The notes under the pieces are model-generated. The model made no database searches and was not told where the DNA came from. It saw only the letters and a program-made list of their open reading frames with translations. A stretch of 7,181 nucleotides of DNA from Clostridia bacterium. Lineage in GTDB: Bacteria; Bacillota_A; Clostridia; Oscillospirales; CAG-272. This document shows, piece by piece, positions 5,543 to 7,181 of this stretch. A program made the position numbers and the translations under genes. The stretch is from assembly GCA_017547395.1 (NCBI GenBank), contig JAFYPS010000218.1:1-7181 (forward strand), written 5' to 3'. Numbering within the stretch: the stretch's first letter is position 1; each line of letters starts with the position of its first letter.

Positions 5543-5595
5543 CATATTTGATACCGCTATTGATACAATCGTGTTAATAGCGGTATCGTTATTTT
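5517..5595 (+). terminator. Overlapping inverted repeats, possible terminator
   Basis: Three perfect inverted repeats overlap. GTATCAAATAT (5520-5530) pairs with ATATTTGATAC (5544-5554). ATTGTATCAA (5517-5526) pairs with TTGATACAAT (5560-5569). GATACCGCTATT (5550-5561) pairs with AATAGCGGTATC (5576-5587), followed by GTTATTTTA. The last is terminator-like on the + strand. The first and second cannot form together, and the first and third share bases 5550-5554, so alternative folds are possible. The unit that would be terminated is unclear; it may be a relic of the broken regulator gene or part of a mobile repeat. Confidence 0.5.
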
Positions 5596-5634
5596 ATACA
5601 GTAAAAGTTTTGTACCATAAGCACTCATAAAAAT

Positions 5635-5676
5635 AAGCGTTGCATTTGAGAGAAATCTCCCTCTCCTGCAACGCTT
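5635..5676 (-). terminator. Terminator of the phosphoesterase unit, bidirectional
   Basis: AAGCGTTGCA (5635-5644) pairs perfectly with TGCAACGCTT (5667-5676), with a GAGA/TCTC sub-stem inside. On the minus strand it is followed by ATTTTTATG and lies 79 bp past the stop codon of the metallophosphoesterase. On the + strand GTTTTGTT follows, so it may work both ways. Confidence 0.8.
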
Positions 5677-5754
5677 GTTTTGTTGTTGTTTGTGTGCACG
5701 ATGCCAGTATGTACGATGGCTATCGTTAAATTGTGGGTAATTGTTAAAAGGCAA

Positions 5755-6429
5755 TCATTCGAGTTTGATAACCTTATCAAAAACAGCGACATGTCTATCA
5801 TCTATTACTCGGTCTTCATGATAGTGTCCAAAAAACCATTTTTTATATTTTGTTTTACTTATAAGTTCTTCAAAAAAGTCGGTCAAAATATTTTCCTCAT
5901 AGGTTGCAATCTCACGCTGAATACTGTTTGCGGCACAATGAGTAATTATGTAATCGACAGAGTAATTTACTCCGTTCAATTTGCGAATTGCATTTTGAAT
6001 TTCTTCATTTGAAGGCAGTTCTTCTTTCCACCAATTTTTGCCTTCGGTGCGATATTCTTTGTCATGAGAAGAAGCACCTCCAAAAGCGAAAAATCGAATG
6101 CCTTCTATTTCAAAAACTTCTCCTCTCTTTATATGAAAAATCGAATCGCTGATTTTATGTGCCGCAGCACCATAAAAATCAATTGTAGGAAACGATTTAA
6201 GCAAATCAAAATTCTCGTGGTTGCCGTCAATAAATATCGTGGTAAAACTTTTTTTATTAAGCCACTTTATCCAATACTTTTCTTCGTTACTCTCATCCCA
6301 AACTCCGCCAAAATCACCACATATTATGACATAGTCATTCTTGGTAAGGTTCTTTTGCTCCGGAAATCTTTTTGAACTGAGTTTTCCAATATCAGTAGGT
6401 ATATGCGTATCTCCTGTTATGTATATCAT
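5755..6429 (-). CDS. Calcineurin-like metallophosphoesterase
   Basis: The product has 224 residues and no signal peptide, so it is probably cytoplasmic. All motifs of the calcineurin-like phosphoesterase fold are present in order: GDTH (Asp7, His9), CGDFGG (Asp39), DGNHE (Asn70, His71), ITHCA (His164) and FGHYHED (His202, His204). These residues bind the two catalytic metal ions that hydrolyse phosphoester bonds; the natural substrate cannot be told from the sequence. The length is normal for a single-domain member. Its ATG (6427-6429) lies 2 bases after the stop codon of the upstream small gene, in the order TAA-AT-ATG, so the two are very probably co-transcribed and translationally coupled. 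No strong RBS of its own is seen (GAAAGAAG lies upstream), which fits coupling. Whether it helps a toxin-immunity function or is just a passenger is unknown. Confidence 0.9.
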   Translation of the reverse strand: MIYITGDTHIPTDIGKLSSKRFPEQKNLTKNDYVIICGDFGGVWDESNEEKYWIKWLNKKSFTTIFIDGNHENFDLLKSFPTIDFYGAAAHKISDSIFHIKRGEVFEIEGIRFFAFGGASSHDKEYRTEGKNWWKEELPSNEEIQNAIRKLNGVNYSVDYIITHCAANSIQREIATYEENILTDFFEELISKTKYKKWFFGHYHEDRVIDDRHVAVFDKVIKLE

Positions 6430-6431
6430 AT

Positions 6432-6740
6432 TTAGTTTATCTTCTTTCCATTTGCAATAATTTTGTCAGGAAAATTACGGTAGTTTATTATAAACCCGCT
6501 ATCTTCCGTGATATATATAGGCGGTTCTCCATCTGAAGTCAATGCAGTAAATGCAAATGATATAAATTCTTCATACAGTTCATCACCCATATCATATTCA
6601 TTATCGTCTTCAAAACAGGTGTCGAATAATGCTACGACTTTACTTTCATCATTCCATACCAAAGTCATTGTTTCACGTTCAAAATCATCTAAATTGCTTA
6701 AAAATGTGCCTATTATTCTTTCTTCTGTTTTATTTAACAT
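6432..6740 (-). CDS. Small acidic protein, possible immunity protein
   Basis: The product has 102 residues and I cannot assign it to a named family. The ATG (6738-6740) is preceded by a strong GGAGGG (6744-6749). The protein is very acidic: 23 Asp/Glu against 8 Lys/Arg, with clusters such as CFEDDNEYDMGDELYEEF (residues 42-59). It has no signal peptide or membrane segment. The C-terminal part (GEPPIYITED, NYRNFPDKIIANGKKI) looks like a compact alpha/beta domain. The stop codon of an orphan C-terminal fragment lies 12 bases upstream, and the phosphoesterase gene follows 2 bases downstream. Size, charge, strong RBS and position directly after a toxin-like tip fit an immunity protein, but this is inference from context only. 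Confidence 0.8.
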   Translation of the reverse strand: MLNKTEERIIGTFLSNLDDFERETMTLVWNDESKVVALFDTCFEDDNEYDMGDELYEEFISFAFTALTSDGEPPIYITEDSGFIINYRNFPDKIIANGKKIN

Positions 6741-6752
6741 AGTCCCTCCAGA

Positions 6753-6938
6753 TTATTTGTTTGGTCTCGCCGGCACAATGTGAGCACCGTCTTTTGAATA
6801 ATGTATAGTTCCCATAGTGGTATCATATGCTTTCCCCGTTTGAGGATCTACATACTTACCAATGATCTTTTTAAAATCAACTGTTTCTTTGTTTGCGCTA
6901 TTTTTTATTCCGGTACCACTTCTTTTTTCATTCGTTTC
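6753..6938 (-). pseudogene. Orphan C-terminal fragment, possible polymorphic-toxin tip
   Basis: Sixty-one sense codons end at TAA (6753-6755); an in-frame TGA (6939-6941) closes the frame upstream. There is no ATG, GTG or TTG near the beginning; the only Met is residue 42. The translated end, from KKIIGKYVDPQTGKAYD through GTIHYSKDGAHIVPARPNK, reads like a real folded C-terminus with conserved-looking Gly, His and Pro. The layout of C-terminal tip, 12-base gap, strong RBS and small acidic gene is that of polymorphic-toxin cassettes, in which displaced tips remain after replacement of the active one. A promoter lies immediately upstream, so the fragment forms the 5' leader of the operon mRNA. 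The toxin family is not identified. Confidence 0.55.
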
Positions 6939-6945
6939 TCATTTA

Positions 6946-6974
6946 ATAGTATAATATTTTTTAAGATTTGTCAA
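6946..6974 (-). promoter_or_regulatory. Promoter of the small-protein/phosphoesterase unit
   Basis: On the minus strand TTGACA (complement of 6969-6974) and TACTAT (complement of 6946-6951) are 17 bp apart. An overlapping TATACT with 15-bp spacing is an alternative -10. Transcription would start near 6939, at the beginning of the orphan fragment, and continue through the two genes to the terminator at 5635-5676. Confidence 0.7.
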
Positions 6975-7030
6975 AGCAAATCCCTATGTATAATTGTATT
7001 GATCAAAAACGGGAGAATTCGGCAAGTTTT

Positions 7031-7069
7031 AGAAAAAAATAAATAAAAATCCCCCCGTTTAACGGGGGG
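7031..7069 (-). terminator. Terminator for a minus-strand transcript from the right
   Basis: CCCCCCG (7051-7057) pairs with CGGGGGG (7063-7069), extendable inward by TT/AA. On the minus strand it is followed by a long T-rich run (complement of 7031-7049). The transcribed gene must lie beyond the window's right edge, or be the structured region at 7082-7173. Positions 6975-7030, between this and the promoter, hold nothing recognisable. Confidence 0.88.
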
Positions 7070-7081
7070 TATTTCCTTTTC

Positions 7082-7173
7082 GGGCATAGCCCTAGGGATA
7101 CTGGCGACGCACAAGTGCGTTTTAGTGTTGGCCTGCCAGCCATGCAATTGTTACTTACTACCCATAAATGGGT
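7082..7173. other. Palindrome-dense non-coding stretch at the window end
   Basis: No credible gene is seen. The stretch holds GGGC-ATA-GCCC (7082-7092), overlapping CCCTAGGG (7090-7097), ACGCAC-AA-GTGCGT (7107-7120), TGGC-CT-GCCA (7129-7138) and ACCCAT-AA-ATGGGT (7160-7173). CTGGC (7101-7105) can also pair with GCCAG (7135-7139), enclosing the second hairpin. It could be the 3' part of a structured RNA read on the minus strand into the terminator at 7031-7069, or a repeat element. The window ends before the rest can be seen. Confidence 0.4.
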
Positions 7174-7181
7174 CCCGTGGG

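Noticed and set aside
5436..5630. 64-codon + strand frame starting at TTG
   Set aside because: It reads the MerR-like fragment in the wrong frame and continues through the repeat and inverted repeats. The motif is found in the frame starting at 5435.
7011..7181. Open minus-strand frame running in from the right edge
   Set aside because: It stays open through a perfect GC-rich hairpin and T-run terminator, translates into low-complexity aromatic sequence there, and shows no recognisable protein.

Overview
The window looks like chromosomal DNA of a low-to-mid GC, Gram-positive-type bacterium, most likely a gut-type member of Clostridia. The signs are three C-terminal S-layer-homology (SLH) repeats with the 'TCTRAQIVTF' signature style, a signal peptide, strong GGAGG ribosome binding sites, consensus sigma-A promoters (TTGACA-17-TATAAT) and many hairpin/T-run terminators. 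No ribosomal or housekeeping protein gene is present, so a closer taxonomic call is not possible.

Positions 1-510 form one apparent transcription unit on the + strand. A near-perfect promoter (85-113) precedes two degenerate 5' halves of tRNA-Pro (168-236 and 280-353), then an intact tRNA-Pro(CGG) with encoded CCA (398-474) and a terminator (476-510). Positions 511-1060 contain no convincing protein gene. They hold an extended -10 promoter (651-659), a likely structured non-coding RNA with a long closing helix and three internal hairpins (about 666-887), and a tail ending in a second + strand terminator (994-1054).

Positions 1110-5401 hold one large minus-strand gene with its own promoter, RBS and terminator. 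It encodes a 1388-residue secreted surface protein: signal peptide, unidentified N-terminal domain, Thr/Pro repeat linker, CAP/SCP domain, long middle region with propeller-like repeats, and three SLH domains for wall anchoring. A 39-40 bp imperfect direct repeat (1070-1109 and 5504-5542) brackets this unit. Divergent from it is a decayed N-terminal fragment of a MerR-type regulator (5435-5503), cut off exactly where the second repeat copy begins, followed by overlapping inverted repeats (5517-5595).

Positions 5635-6974 hold a second minus-strand unit: a consensus promoter (6946-6974), an orphan 61-codon C-terminal fragment without a start codon (6753-6938), a small very acidic protein (6432-6740), a calcineurin-like metallophosphoesterase (5755-6429) and a terminator (5635-5676). 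The orphan C-terminus followed 12 nt later by a small acidic gene is the layout expected of a displaced polymorphic-toxin tip with its immunity gene, but that is inference. The right end (7031-7181) has a strong minus-strand terminator for a transcript coming from outside, then a palindrome-dense stretch with no recognisable gene.

The most notable items are the co-transcribed tRNA-Pro half repeats with D-loop insertions, the unassigned structured RNA with two mutually exclusive helices, the repeat-bounded surface-protein cassette with its broken MerR fragment, and the orphan toxin-tip/immunity-like pair.
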